Shown here: positions 24,363-36,892 of the stretch, piece after piece | How the letters are laid out: the number at the start of each line of letters is the position of its first letter | Position numbering within the stretch: the first letter of the stretch is position 1 | Assembly (NCBI GenBank): GCA_003952965.2 | Contig: CM025854.1 | Location: 2,825,788 to 2,889,787, forward strand | Reading direction: 5' to 3' | Source of the DNA: Morella rubra | Lineage: Eukaryota > Streptophyta > Magnoliopsida > Fagales > Myricaceae | DNA length: 64,000 nucleotides | Program-made: the position numbers and the translations under genes | Notes under the pieces: model-generated | The model's database searches: none | The model's input: the letters and a program-made list of their open reading frames with translations, nothing else | What the model was told of the DNA's origin: nothing

Positions 24363-27300
24363 GCGTCAAGCGGACCTTGCACTGGGATTCGTCGTCGGAG
24401 TTGGTGATTTTCTCTAAGAAAGCCAAACAGGCTATCGAGTTCGATGATGAGGACTGTGTTCTAGCTCGCCTTTTGGACTCCTCCCAACGATCCCACCACT
24501 CTACCACCTCTGTTCACACTTCGAAGGATCACCGTAAGTCGTCCAAGGTAGGGATGCGCAAGTTTACCTCTCTCCAGTCCAAGGCCCAGGGTGCTCGCCG
24601 ATCAGCGCCCCCCCCTGCGCGGACCAATGAGAGTAGTCTCCTGGAATTGGAGGGGTTTGGTTCGGGGCTTTGCAATCCTAGCTCTCCGTTCCATGATTCA
24701 ATGTGTTGATCCAATTGTTGTTTTCCTCATGGAAACAAAGATGACTGATGACACTTTGGATCGGACACTGCGAAGTCTTGGCTTTCATTTCTTTGTTTTC
24801 TGCCCTCCTGTTGGTCTGCGTGGTGGTTTAGCGTTTTGTTGGCGCCCGAATATTACGTTGGACGTCTTGTTTATCTCCAAGTTTCTCTTTTGTGTTAAAG
24901 TGCACCCGGGCTTGGGTATACTGGATTCCTTCTGCTGTTTTGTCTACCATCCCACTTGGTGGCAAGATAAGGTTCCTTTTTGGCACAGTTTTCATCTTCG
25001 GTTGGTTGATTCGGCTTTGCCCTTCATTTGCTTAGGGGACTTCAATGATTTGTTGTCTGGGGTTGACAAGCGTGGTGGTCGTCCAGTGCGAGCTTCTTCG
25101 TCTACGGGCTTGGCTCATTTTGTGGAGGTTCATGGGCTTGTCGATTTAGGGTTTTTCGGCCCACGCTTTACTTGGTCCAATGGGCGTCCTGGGAGAGCCC
25201 ACATCAAGGAATGCCTGGATCGAGGTCTTGCTTCGGTGGATTGGCGAACTTCTTTTCCCCATGCCTCTATTGAACATCTACCGCTTTCTCCTTCTGATCA
25301 CCTTCCCCTTGTTTTGAATTTTTGGGGTTTGCCGTTTTCTCTCCTTAAACCTTTTAAGTTTGAGGAGTTCTGGCTGCGGGATCATTCTTGCTTTGCTGTG
25401 GTTGAGGCGGCTTGGCGGCAGCCCGTGCGTGGTGTCCCAGAGTTTATCTTATTCCAGAAACTGAAAGCTACTAAGGTGGCTTTGAAGCGTTGGAATACGA
25501 ACTGTTTCAGCATCATCCAAGATAATATTCAAAGTGTTTCCCGTCAAATTCTTGCCCACCAGGTGGACTCTCCTTCGGAGGAGATTCTTGCTACTGAGTT
25601 GTCTTTGAAAGGTGCCTTGGATGAATTATTGAAACGGGAAGAATCTCTTTGGCGCCAAAAATCGCGCATATGCTGGTTGACATCCCGGGAATTAAACACC
25701 AAATTTTTTCACGTGTCCACCATCATTCGCCGCAGCCGCAATTCCATCCATTGTCTCCAGTCTTCTGATCATCTTTGGCATTCTGGACGCTCGGAGGTGG
25801 GTAATCTTCTGCTCCATTTTTTCCAAGATTTATATACTTTGGTTACCCCCTCTTTTCCTTTTGAACTGGATGGCTTGGTGAGCCCTATGGTATTCGATGA
25901 AGACAATTCTAGGTTGTGTGCGACTCCCACCTCGTCTGAGATTTTTTTGGCCCTGAAAAACATGCCTTCTCATAAGGCGCCGGGTCCGGATGGGATGACG
26001 GGTTTTTTCTTTATATCTCGCTGGGGGATTGTGGGCGAGGATGTAGTTGCGGCCAATTTGGTTTTGATACCAAAGGTAGAGGCTCCCTCTTCTCCTGCTC
26101 AGTTCCGTCCCATTAGCTTGTGTAATGTAGTGTATAAACTCATTACCAAGATTATGGCGGATCGTCTTAAGCTTATTCTGCCTCGTCTTGTATCTCCATT
26201 TCAATCTGCCTTCCTCCCTGGGAATCAGATTCAAGACAATTACATAGTTGCATCCGAATTTTTCCATAGCATGGCTCACAAGCAAGGGCGCCAGGGCTGG
26301 TTCGCCATTAAAGGGGACATGGAAAAAGCTTACGACCGGGTCGAATGGTCATTCTTGATGGCTGTACTTCGTAACTTTGGTTTCTCCTCCCAGTGGATGT
26401 ATCAGGTGTTTCAATGCATTTCGACAGGTAAGTTTTCAATTCTGCTGAACGGTAGTCTTTTCGATTACTTCTCGTCGTCCCGCGGTTTGTGCCAAGGGGA
26501 TCCGCTGTCCCCCTTTTTGTTTATATTGGTTTTTGAAATTTTATCGCGCTTATTATTGCGTGTGGAGCGTTCTGGCAGATTGATTGGGTTGAAGATCAAT
26601 GCCTCTGCACCTCCGGTTTCTTATCTCCTTTTTGCTGACGACCTCCTCATTTTTGCGAAAGCCACCTTTCCTGAGGTGGAAGTCATCTCTGAATGCTTGG
26701 ATTCTTACATGCTGTGGTCTGGTCAGCTTCTTAACAGGGGGAAATCGTCTATACATTTCAGTAGGAACACGAGTTCTTCTTTGGTTTCTCAGATAGCTTC
26801 TCAGCTTCGTCTCTCTCCTCTTCCTGCGAAGGCCAAGCATTTAGGCCTGCCTTTGATCATTCCCCGCAGTAAATCTTTGGCTTTGGCGGATTTGACGGAT
26901 CGGCTTTTGGGCAAACTACGTGGCTGGAAAGCCAAGCTGCTCTCCCAAGCGGGTCGCTCCACTCTTTTGGCCTCCGTTGGTACGGCTCTTCCCGCCTATG
27001 GCATGAGCGTTTTGTGCTTTCCCCTGTCTTGGTGCCAGTTCATTGAACGAGCCTTCAAAAAATTTGGTGGGGCTTCTCCCCTGACAAAGCTCGTAATCTT
27101 TCTTTGAAGGCTTGGTCTTCGTTTTGTCGCCCGAAAGCTGTGGGTGGTTTAGGATTTCGATTGCTTTCCTCCATGAATTCGGCTCTTTTATCTAAGTTGG
27201 CCTGGCAGTTTTTACCTCTACTTATGCTTTATGGATCCAAGTTTTCCGTGCTAAATATCGTCATCACAATCGACCCCTGGAGGCTCATGCTGGTGCCCAC

Positions 27301-28756
27301 ATTTCTTGGTTCTGGCGAGGGCTTTCTAACTCTCTTCCTTTGCTGCAGCAGGGTGCTTGCCGCCTTATTCGTGATGGTTGTTCCACGGATATCTGGCTTG
27401 ACCCATGGATCCCGGGTTTACCCGATTTCAAGCCCATTCCTCGCTCTGCTGCTATCCCTCAGCTGCCGGGTTCTTCGGTGGCCTCTTTGATGTTAGCAAA
27501 TCCTCGTCGTTGGGATTGGTCGCTTCTTCATACTTTGTTTAACCCCTCCACCTGCTGTGCTCTCTCCCATATTTTCCTCCATCAATCATCTCGCCCTGAT
27601 ACTTGGATTTGGTCTTTGGAGAAATCTGGTATTTTCTCCGTCAAGTCCATGTATAAAGCTCTTTGCACCTTTGATGTGTCCTTGGGTGTGGATATGGCTG
27701 CAAGGGATTGGAACTCTTTATGGCGACTTTGTCTTCATGCACGGCTCCAACTGCTCCTTTAGAAGGTCTGTTGGAACATGCTTCCCACTCTGGTTCGAGT
27801 TGCAAGTGTCGTTAGTCCTGCTGTTCTTGCTCCTCTGCCTTGTGCTCTCTGTGCTCAGGAGGATGAAATTTTGCAACACTTACTCTTTTCTTGCCCCTTC
27901 AGTCGTCTTATTTGGCTCAGTTCTCGGTGGTCTCTTGACTCCCAACGTTTTGCGGCCTTTCTTGTGGTGCTTTGGATTAAGGCCATTCTGTCCCCTACTC
28001 GTTCCTTAGGGATCCCATAGGCGGGTGTTCACGATTTTCAAATTTTTGCAGCCGTGGCTATTGACCTCATTTGGATGAATCGAAATTTGGCTGTCCACGG
28101 CAAACGATTTGATGATCCTCCTTCTCTTGCTCGTCGAGTCCTTAGGGTCAGCCTCGATCATCATCTTGCTTAGCAGGATTTGTAGAAGGAAGCGATCATG
28201 GAGCACTGGGCTCCACCCGTTGGATCTCACTGCAAGGTTAATGTTGATGTGGCTTGTCGTGCCTCCTTTTGTGCTGTGGCTTGTGTGGGTCGTGATTCTT
28301 TCAGTAGGGTCCTCTTTGCTATTTCCAAGCTGTTTGACGCCTAGGAACCTATGGTGGGTGAAGCTTTGGCTGCTCGGTTTGGTTTACAGCAAGCTGCTCT
28401 CCGGGGCATCCAACACCTAGTTTTGGAAGGCGATTCGCAGGTGGTCGTCAACGCTTTCTCGCTCTCTCTTGGCTGCTGCCCTTGGAAGCTTGAATCCCTT
28501 TGTAAGGATTTCTGTCTGGCCTCTCGGTCTTTTGTTTCTTGGGACTTTGTGTTCTCCCGTCGTAGTGTGAATTCTTTAGCGCACGATCTTGCTCATTGGG
28601 CCGCCTCCTCTCGTTTTGAGGGTTGTGTTCCCCACTCTCTTGAGCTCTTTGCCAATTACTCTAGGGTCCATTTGGGCTTTGACCCCCCCTGAACTCTCTT
28701 GTAATTTGTTAGGTGGCTGTGGTAATATATGGCGTATTGTTTATAAAAAAAAAAAA
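24363..28756 (+). mobile_element. L1-type LINE retrotransposon, 5'-truncated in ORF1, with poly(A) tail
   Basis: The element carries the last part of ORF1 (about 24363-24709, no zinc knuckle left), ORF2 from 24627, and a 3' UTR ending in a run of A at 28745-28756. The order endonuclease, reverse transcriptase, zf-RVT and RNase H is that of plant L1 elements. It interrupts the RLP 3' flank: sequence left of 24363 and right of 28757 is continuous in the unit at 42715-42760. Clear target-site duplications were not found. GC content and codon use are visibly higher than in the surrounding AT-rich DNA. Confidence 0.9.
24627..28692 (+). pseudogene. LINE ORF2: endonuclease, reverse transcriptase, zf-RVT and RNase H, broken
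   Basis: ORF2 starts MRVVSWNWRGL at 24627, which fits an APE-type endonuclease (FLMETKM, CLGDFNDLL, SDHLPLVL). Reverse transcriptase motifs follow: GPDGMTGFFF, FRPISLCNVVYK, KGDMEKAYDRVEW, GDPLSPFLF and the catalytic LLFADDLLIF. Between GIVGEDVV and AANLVLIPK about 16 family residues are missing in frame. The first frame ends near 27107 and continues shifted at 27104-27490 and 27340-27762 (zf-RVT part), with a stop before 27778. RNase H sequence (VLEGDSQVVV, NSLAHDLAHWAA) reaches 28692. At least four breaks are visible, so it is not autonomous now. Confidence 0.88.
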
Positions 28757-29376
28757 GAAGTTATTTATTGCACCTTGACCGTTTGCACATGTTGTAAAAC
28801 TTACGTAATGCAGACCGTTTTTTTTTTTCCTGAAAGAAATAATAATTCAACATTTGTTGTACGATGATAGACTAAAATCTCCAAACACAGATGCGCGTAA
28901 TTTATCAAGTCTCTGGAATTTTTGTGGCCCCATCAAACCTTAGTCTGGGTCCCTGTTAAAGAAGATCATTGGTTCTTTCAATTTCTACACTTTTGTTTAT
29001 GAATTTGGAATTGCTTCACGCTGCAGGCTGCAAGTAATAAGTATTTGCAATCCCATCCAGCTTGCTCACCAAAAAAAGTGATTCCAACACCATTAGAGGC
29101 AAAACATCCAAGCCACATGATTCCATTCCGTTTCATAAAAATCGCACCATGAAATATAAATAGAAATCTGGGCTCATAGCACTCTCTTTTTACTAATCCG
29201 ACTTGCACATGAAAATGGATAGGCTGACAGAAAATAATTGATTTTCTAAATAATTTTGTGGTTGTCAAAGGCTACCTTAATAAACCAAAGATCCGTCCCC
29301 AGAATTACAAGCCAAAAGACAAATTTACTTCAGAATTTTAAATAAACTTCAAACATCACAACTGCAACAATTAGTT
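28757..29376. repeat. RLP-unit 3' flank, copy S2, right part
   Basis: This continues the flank interrupted by the LINE and matches 42735-43367 and 17825-18788. It includes the conserved patch around 29090-29160. The antisense ORF 28978-29268 is shared with 42932-43258 only because the DNA is duplicated. Confidence 0.7.
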
Positions 29377-30240
29377 TCAAATGAAATTGGATAGCTTGCG
29401 AAAATTGATAACAACAAAGCAGTAGAAATTAGTGATGCACACTTCAATGAAGTAGAACCATGCCTGACGCCAGTAGGGATTTATGTACAGAACTCCAGCA
29501 ATTGTCATCAACACTACTGCGTAAGAGACCACAAAGCTTATGTTGAAAGCCACCATGTCTATGCTGAAACTATATCCTTCTTCCACTTCATGATCAGCGA
29601 GCATAGGAGATGGTGCTCCATTTTTCCTGCAATCCTTGACTAATGGGGGTCCGCATAGAAGAGGATTCCCCTCGTAACTGCTTTCATCAAAGGTCTCGAA
29701 TTGATCTTTTTTTTTTTCTGGAGTTGTACCTGACAAGTTATTATGCGCCACACTGAATACAGCTAGAGAGTGCAACTCTATGAGCTGAGGAGGGATAATA
29801 CCATTCAAGTTATTATAGGAAAGATCCAAACTCTCAATCTACTTTAGCCCTGAGAATTCCATTGGAATTGATCCGGTTAGATTGTTGAAAGACAGGTTCA
29901 ATGCATGGATGTTGCTCAATTTTCCAAGCTCAGCTGGAATCCCACCACTAAAACTGTTGCACGAGAGATCAATTCCAGACATGTAATCAAGGATATTACC
30001 CTTATATCTATAACTTTTTCTCTTTGTTGTGAACTCCACCTCTTGTTGCGCTTCCACTTATGGGTTGGAATAATACTTTTTATATAAATCCCAGTGATGG
30101 ATATCCTTTAGCTTTGCTCCCTTGTATGGTACTTGTAGGGTCTCTTGTATTGTAGGATAATATCCCACATACCATGCATTTAATAGAAGAGATTTTTCGT
30201 GGGTTAACTCGAAAGTAATGTTACTCAAGCAATGATGGAT
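29377..30240 (-). pseudogene. RLP copy B, 3' fragment
   Basis: The minus strand encodes the last LRRs ([32 protein letters not shown]), the cap [16 protein letters not shown], an acidic stretch, the transmembrane segment and the tail FRKLSNFI ending at 29377. Compared with copy C there are two nonsense changes: Q to stop after FSGLK, and E to stop in NPEVEA. An in-frame extra K is present in PEKKKDQF. Homology to C stops at about 30235, just before the TRIM-like array, so signal peptide and most LRRs are missing. A dead fragment. Confidence 0.85.
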
Positions 30241-30252
30241 ATCCTTTGGGAT

Positions 30253-30926
30253 ATATGAAGCACAAGATTAAATGGTCCCTTATCAATGTGGGACTTTTAA
30301 CACTCCCCCTCACGTACAGGCCGAATGAACATGGTCCATGCACGTGGACAACACTGGGAAACACAAACAAGTGGGCCAAACCCAGAAATATTTTTGCTCT
30401 GATACCATATCAAGTTTCATCCCAAAACCAATTGGCAATGGGAAGAGGTGGCCCAATAGGTATATGAAGCACAAGATTAAATGGTCCCTAATCAATGTGG
30501 GACTCTTAACACTCTCCCTCACGTACAGGCCAAATGAACATGGTCCATGCACGTGGACAATACTGGAGTACACAAACAAGTGGGCGAAGCCCAGAAATAA
30601 CTTGGCTCTGATACCATATCAAGTTTCATCCCAAAACCAATTGGCAATGGGAAGAGATGACCCAATAGATATATGAAGCACAAGATTAAATAGTCCATAA
30701 TCAATGTGGGACTCTAACACTCCCCCTCACGTGCAGGCCGAATGAACATGGTCCATGCACGTGGACAACATTGGGAAACACAAACAAGTGGGCCAAGCCC
30801 AGAAATATTTTGTTCTGATACCATATCAAGTTTCATCCAAAAACCAATTGGCAATAGGAAGAGGTGACCCAACAGGTATATGAAGCACAAGATTAAATGA
30901 TCCCTAATTAATGTGAGACTCTAACA
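30253..30926 (-). mobile_element. tandem array of a TRIM-like mini-LTR element (3.5 units, 209-bp period)
   Basis: Three near-identical units repeat with period 207-209 bp. On the minus strand each has an LTR-like part of about 103 bp starting TGTTA (full ones at 30408-30511, 30617-30719 and 30824-30926; a partial one at 30253-30302). Next to it is a site TGGTATCAGAGC (first at 30396-30407), the classic primer-binding site for initiator methionine tRNA, and an internal part of about 105 bp ending in a purine tract just before the next TGTTA. This is the layout of a terminal-repeat retrotransposon in miniature, in tandem with shared LTRs. There is no coding capacity. High unit similarity suggests a fairly young expansion. 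Confidence 0.75.
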
Positions 30927-31173
30927 AATACCTCCAAGCATAACATGTTAAATTTGATTTTTTGGCAAAGGAGGACTGGTTGAGACTTGAGTAGAACATG
31001 TTAAATTTGATTTTCTGCCAAAGGATCCTAATTCCTATCCAACATTAAAACAGGAGTCAGGGGCAGGGTATTGGTGCTTCATGTTCAATTAGCATCATAG
31101 AACAAGAAGAGCATACCATGATACATATATATTTAATCGGCCCGAAAAGGCATAAATGAGATGAAATGCTAAC
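30927..31173. repeat. paralogous segment lacking the LINE tail (partner 49541-49578 plus 50586-50697)
   Basis: GGAGGACTGGTTGAGACTTG at about 30981, followed by TAGAACATGTTAAAT, matches 49543-49578. TTTGATTTTC onward to about 31128 matches 50586-50697, with no LINE in between. A 30-bp motif beginning AACATGTTAAATTTGATTTT also occurs twice here, about 53 bp apart. Confidence 0.75.
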
Positions 31174-31265
31174 CTGTAAAAGATTGTGTCTGAAGACGTA
31201 ACCCACGTGACCACCACAACCACAATAACGATGAGAAACAACCCCATCTTATATTTACAACTCAT
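31174..31265 (-). pseudogene. exon 1 relic of a third SLC35F5-like sequence
   Basis: The minus strand reads MSCKYKMGLFLIVIVV, then valines and WVTSSD, before a GT at 31173. This parallels exon 1 of the intact transporter (MGWRYRGGLLLII...WVTSAEITQ). The antisense frames of the two loci also resemble each other. Length is 92 bp against 81 bp, so the reading phase differs. Exon 2 is not found next to it. It may be the displaced 5' end of the truncated paralogue at 10614-12922. Confidence 0.65.
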
Positions 31266-33374
31266 TTTTTACAAAATCTACAAAACCCAAGAGTCACTTT
31301 CTTTCTCTATGTACTTCCATTCCCCTCGGCCCTCTCTGACCAAACGGAGACAAATGTCGAGTCGCTTATTTATTACCGAAGTGATAACTTAAAGCGGTCT
31401 TTAGCTCCCAAAAAAAAGTCATGGCCGCTCCTTCTTCTCTCCCGTAAGAAGGAAAGCTAAAAAAGCAGATAGAAAAGAACGCTTAGTAGTGCTTTTGTGT
31501 ACTCTCCTATACAAGAAAAATAAATGCCAATTCCCACAAATGTTCCTTTGTTAAGCTTCGCATGGCACCAGCCACCAAATCATAGTAGACATCTGCCCTG
31601 AAAATATTAAAAGCGCGCAGCAAACCAAATAATGGTGGTCTTCTCGAGAAAATGAAAAAGAAGGAAAGATATTGGTGGCTTCGATTCTGTTGTAATCAAA
31701 TATGGTAGATTTTTTCTGGAAAGGTGATTTTCCTTTACATCTTTTTCTTTTTCCTTAAAAAAAAAAATCACTAGTTAATCACTTTCCTAAAACTCGGTGT
31801 TCTTAGATAAAGGCATTCTAAAATCATGTCAGTGGATCACTACTGGATGATTTTTTCAAGCAAATCCCTCGACCTTAAACCTTTTCTTAAAATAAACCAT
31901 CCAAGTCTAACCATACTATCTGTTTGAAAATGACATTAATTTCATTGATAGGTCCAAAAAGACCTATTAAACGTCTAAGCCGTCAGGTAGGAATTTCTTC
32001 AAAGGAAGTAAAGAAAAAAGAGTGAACATGGATCCACGGACCACTAATAAAACATTATTAGACAGCCCTCAAATCTCGGGAAACGTACTCATACTTATTT
32101 TGTTCCACCTCTTGCCAAAGGGTCCCCATTTTTTTCTAGTCTGCTAGGTCGCCGGTCCACTGCCTACATTTTCTATTGGGTAGACTAGGCAGGTGTGAGT
32201 TCGAATTGTCATTATTGAGTAGGTTATTGATCGAACTTAGAAAAAAAAAAAAAAAAGAAAAAAAAAAAAGAGTACGTTATTGATCGACCTTTGCACGTGC
32301 GCTGTAAAAGTGATATGTGAAATAAAGATAATACCAAGGTTTTACCTTCGTCGATTCTGCCTTTCTGTATCAAAATTTTAGTTTATGACAATTAAAAAAA
32401 TTGAAAGAAAATAATTTGAGTGAATTTGTAGATGTTTATGGAGAGATGATTTGATAAAAGAAAGAAATTATTTTATAATTATCTTTAATCGATCTTTGAA
32501 ATTTTAATTTGCAATCATCAACAGTTAGAATTTGACCTATTTGAATGATTGAGTATCAATTAATATCTTTGTTATTTAAACCAAAAAAAAATGATTGCAT
32601 AAGACTTGAAGAATTTAGTTGAAAATCGAAAAAAAAAAACTTATTACTAAAATTGAAAACTGAAGAACTTTTTTTTTTTTGAAAGAAATAATAATTCAAC
32701 TTTTGTTCTACTATGATGATAGACTAAAATCTCCAAACATAGATGCGTGTACTTTATCAAATCTCTGGAATTTTTGTGGGCCCATGAAACCTTATTCTGG
32801 GGCCTCTGGGCTTCTTTGTGGCCTGTGGGTTCGTGTTAAAGAAGCTCATTGGTTCTGTCAATTTCTACACTTTATTTGATGTAAGGATTCTTACTTCGGA
32901 ATTGCTTCACCCTGCAACCGATCCAGCTTGATTACTATATATTTGCAATCAGGAAAGAAAAAACCAAAAAGAGAGAAAAGAAAAAGATCGTGCTTCAAAA
33001 TGGTAATTACCAAAATTAAAAAAACAATGAACTGTGGAGACTGGGTATCCATTGTAGATGAGTGAAAAGCATAAATGAGAAGCACCTTTCTGTCTCCAAC
33101 ACCATTAGAGGCAAAACATCCAAGCCACATGAATCCATTCCGTTTCATAAAAATCCGACTTGCACATGAAAATGGATAGGCTGACATATTCATAGTGCCA
33201 ATTCCTTCAATCTATTTCCACAAAACAGAAAGTAATTGCTTTTCTAAACAATTTTGTGGTCGTCAAAGGCTATCTTAAGGACGCAAAGATCCATCACCCA
33301 GAATTACGAGACCAAAAGACAAATTTACTTCAGAGTTTTATGTGGTCATCAAACATCACAACTGCAGGGCAACG
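31266..33374. repeat. RLP-unit DNA upstream and 3' flank S3, third unit
   Basis: From about 31408 (CCAAAAAAAAGTCATGGCC) this follows 22677 and 41290. It contains one degenerate 247-bp-type unit, the empty MITE site TAAAATAAA at 31888-31896, and the S flank from 31982. Roughly 32305-32640 is an AT-rich insert not seen in the other units. The ORF 32891-33193 lies in the conserved 3' flank. No gene is called. Confidence 0.65.
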
Positions 33375-36300
33375 CTACACAGCACTTCCAAAATTGGATA
33401 GCTTACGAAAACTGATCACAACAAAGCAATAGATATTAGTGATGCACACTTCAATAAAGTAGAACCATGCCCGATGCCAGTAGGGATTTATGTACAGGAC
33501 TCCTGCAATTGTCATCAACACTACTGCATAAGAGACCACAAAGCTTATGTAGAAGGCCACCATGTCTATGCTGAAACTATCTCCTTCTTCCCCTTCATGA
33601 TCAGCTGGCATAGCAGATGGTGCTCCATTTTTTCTGCAAGCCTTGACTAATGGGGGTCCGCATAGAAGAGGATTCCCCTCGTAACTTCTTTCATCAAAGG
33701 TCCCGAATTGATCTTTTCTTTCTGGAGTTGTACCTGACAAGTTATTATGCGCCACACTAAATACAGCCAGAGAGTGCAACTCTATGAGCTGAGGAGGATA
33801 ATACCATTCAAGTTATTATAGGAAAGATCCAAACTCTCAATCTGCTCTAGCCCTGAGAATTCCATTGGAATTGATCCGGTTAGATTGTTGAAAGACAGGT
33901 TCAATGCATGGATGTTGCTCAATTTTCCAAGCTCGGCTGGAATCCCACCACTAAAACTATTGCACGAGAGATCAATTCCAGACATGTAATCAAGGATATT
34001 ACCCTTATAGCTATAACTTCTTCTCTTTGTTGTGAACTCCACCTCTTGTTGCGCTTCCACTTCTGGGCTGGCATAATACTTTTTATATAAATCCCAATGA
34101 TCGATATCCTTTAGCTTTGCTCCCTTGTATGGTACTTGTAGGGTCTCTTGTATTGTAGGATAATATCCCACATACCATGCATATGATAGAAGAGATTTTT
34201 CGTGGGTTAACTCGAAAGTAATGTTACTCAAGCAATGAGGTATCAGACCAGAAAAGTTATTATGCGAAAGATCAAGGATGCTTAAGTGGGCTAAAAGGCA
34301 TAATTGATTTTGAATCTTGCCTTGTAAATGATTGGCTTTCAAGAGGAGAATGCTCAATGATGAGAGGTTGCCAATCCAATCTGGAAGGTAACCAGTCAGG
34401 CGGTTCTCTCTAAGATCTAGAGTGACTAGACCAAAGCTATCTTTGAATGCATTTCTAATGGGACCACTTAGTCTATTTTTATTCAGATGAACATGTCTGA
34501 GGATTGACGAATTGAAGCAATTAGAGGGTATGGAGCCAGACAGATTGTTCTCGGAAAGGTCAAGAAATCTTAGACCATCAAGCTTGCACAACTCACGTGG
34601 AATATGGCCTTGAAGCTGATTGCCGGCCATAGCAATCTCTTGCAATGAAGACATATTCCCCATCCACCTTGGAAGCTCACCTGACAAATAGTTGTTGCTA
34701 AAATCAAATGCCAGCCGTTCTGAATCCCTGGCTAAGCTATTGGGAATCTTCCCGGAGAATTGGTTGTTCTCAATATACAAAAAGGACAGGTAGTTAGATT
34801 AAAACTAGTAGGAAATATTTGGCCACTCAAATTATTGTTTGACAATCGGACGTATTCGCAAGGAGGAGCAACCCATTGCAAATTGCTTGGGCATTGTTCC
34901 TGACAAATGGTTGCTAGACAAGTCTAAAGTTGTTAAGGAGACCAAATCACCAAAAGAAGATGGAATGGTCCCTTCAAAAGCATTTTCAGACATGTTTAAA
35001 TACCTTAGATTCGGAAATACGAGACCAATGTTTGCAGGAATTGGACCTCTCAGATGATTATCTGAAATATCTATGCTCCAAATCTTGGGATTAGGATGAT
35101 ATGGCACATGAAAAGGGCCAATGAAAGAGTTATTTCTTAAATTAAGAATCTCCAATCTTGAATTATTTTTTAGCAACCAAGTGGGGAACTTCCCTGATAG
35201 ATTGTTGTGAGAGAGATCAATTACTCGCAACTTATGCTGGTAAAAGGAATTTGGGAATCGTTCCACTGGATCTCTTAGATGAAGAACCTGACAAACTGAT
35301 GAACTTTAACTGGAAGGAGGAGCCCAAGTTTGAGACTCAGCTTCATCAACTATTTCGTTGTTATCACTCAATATGACCTCAAGCTTTGAGAGATTATAAA
35401 ATGAGGACAATCTGATCGGGCTAAAGTAGTTATTCGACAGATCAAGGTACTTGAGTGATTGCAAGCTAGATAGGGGAGAAAGCGTCATGATTCCGCTAAA
35501 GTGATTGGAAGAGAGACCCAACAATCGAAGTCCTGTCATGTTTGCTAAACATGAAGGCAATATCCCTTCAAGTTCGTTCCCACTAAGTTCCAATTCTTTT
35601 AGGTTCCTCAGGTCACACCAGCCTGTGAAATTAATGAAGTGATTAGGTTTCACTACCGAAAGTCTCTAAAACAAGTAATGATTAGATTCTACTACTGAAA
35701 AGATTTATCCGAATGATAAATAGTGAAAGCAGCGTACCTTGGGTAGGTAAGCTGCCATTGAGTCGACAGTCACGCATGGTCAATACGTCGAGGGAAGTCA
35801 TATTTCCAGCTCTCTGAAGGAAGCTTTTCTCAACGTATAAACGGTCCAAATACAACTCCTTTAGGTTGTTTAGTCTACCCAACTCTGTCAGAAATAATGA
35901 AAGCTTTAGAGATTTTTTTTTTTTTCAGAGGTGGTATAGAAAAGTATATCAATTATTAAAAGAAATTGTACATAGTTGATATCTTGGCTAACTGCTAATG
36001 ACAGCTGAGAAAAGAAAATTGACAGAGTTTTATTGGTTTGATACGTCCACAAGAAAGTGCCGCCAAATTTCACTAAGTGGCAAATTGGGTTACATCATAT
36101 AAGTATTTATATAAAACCTCTAGTGAGATCCTATATTATTAGTTTGGAAGGGCAACTAAAAAGTTTGGGCCAAAATAACGGAACCGACTTGGGAAATGCC
36201 GTGAAAGGTTTCATTGATAAAACATATACACTTACCAGGTATACTATTTAGTTGATTCCCCTGTATGTCAGATGTAGTTCTTTGAGCGATGCAACCGCAC

Positions 36301-36892
36301 TAATGGATGACAGGAAGCTGTCATTGAATCGATTGTCATCCAATAGAAGCACCTCGAGCTTGTTCAATCTAGAGAATCTGTTAAAACCTGTAATTTAGAT
36401 GCTTCAGCCTCAATAATGCCAAAAGAAGCAGAGATTCCTTTTCACGAATTGAAGGAAGGAAAATGAAAGGTAAAAGAACAAAACAAATTATACTAACGCC
36501 TTTTGGTTGCGTTAAAAAACGGACCTTCATTTGGGACCCATCCAGAGATCCTATTGGCGCTCAAATCGAGGTAATTGAGCTCGCGAAAGGGGAGAAACAG
36601 AGAGGCATTCAAGTACCAGTCTCCTGAGTGTGTCCCTCACATAACCAAGATCAAGTCGGATTACACGCCTTGTAGTGTTGTTGCACTCAAGATATTTCCA
36701 CTGACAGCAGTCACTGACTTTGTTGGCTGAGTCGTCCCAATAGGACAAAGATGATCCATTTGGGTAGTTGATGGAAGCTTTAAGTTGCAGCAGAGCTATC
36801 CTCTCTTCCTCCAAACAACCGAAGCAGCCGTTAATACATAATGAAAACAAGACCAACACGATGAACCACCACAAAAAACGCTTCAACTCCAT
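33375..36892 (-). pseudogene. RLP copy C, nearly full-length receptor-like protein gene with small indels
   Basis: The start MELKRFLWWFIVLVLFSLC with GCFGCLEEERIALLQLKASI is a signal peptide plus LRRNT_2 cap (CCQWKYLECN). LRR exons follow: near 36290-36380, 35735-35880, and the large exon 35575-33375 with many LxxLxLxxNxLSGxIP repeats. The end has the cap, an acidic stretch, one transmembrane helix (SFVVSYAVVLMTIAGVLY) and a short tail with no kinase. RLPs of this group act at the plasma membrane with SOBIR1-type partners in immunity. Compared with copy D, exon 1 has lost bases near 36630, exon 2 has lost about 24 bp, and one- or two-base indels break the frame near 35240, 34854, 34795 and 33797. 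Confidence 0.85.

Noticed and set aside
24335-24709. Separate small gene
   Set aside because: The frame starts in RLP flank DNA and continues into the C-terminal end of LINE ORF1, directly upstream of ORF2.
30246-30704. Repeated small ORFs of 60-112 residues on both strands
   Set aside because: They arise from the 209-bp tandem array; the array has tRNA primer sites and no coding signature.
30253-30926. Centromeric or generic satellite
   Set aside because: The primer-binding site, purine tract and TGTTA ends in each unit fit an LTR-type mini-element better than an ordinary satellite.
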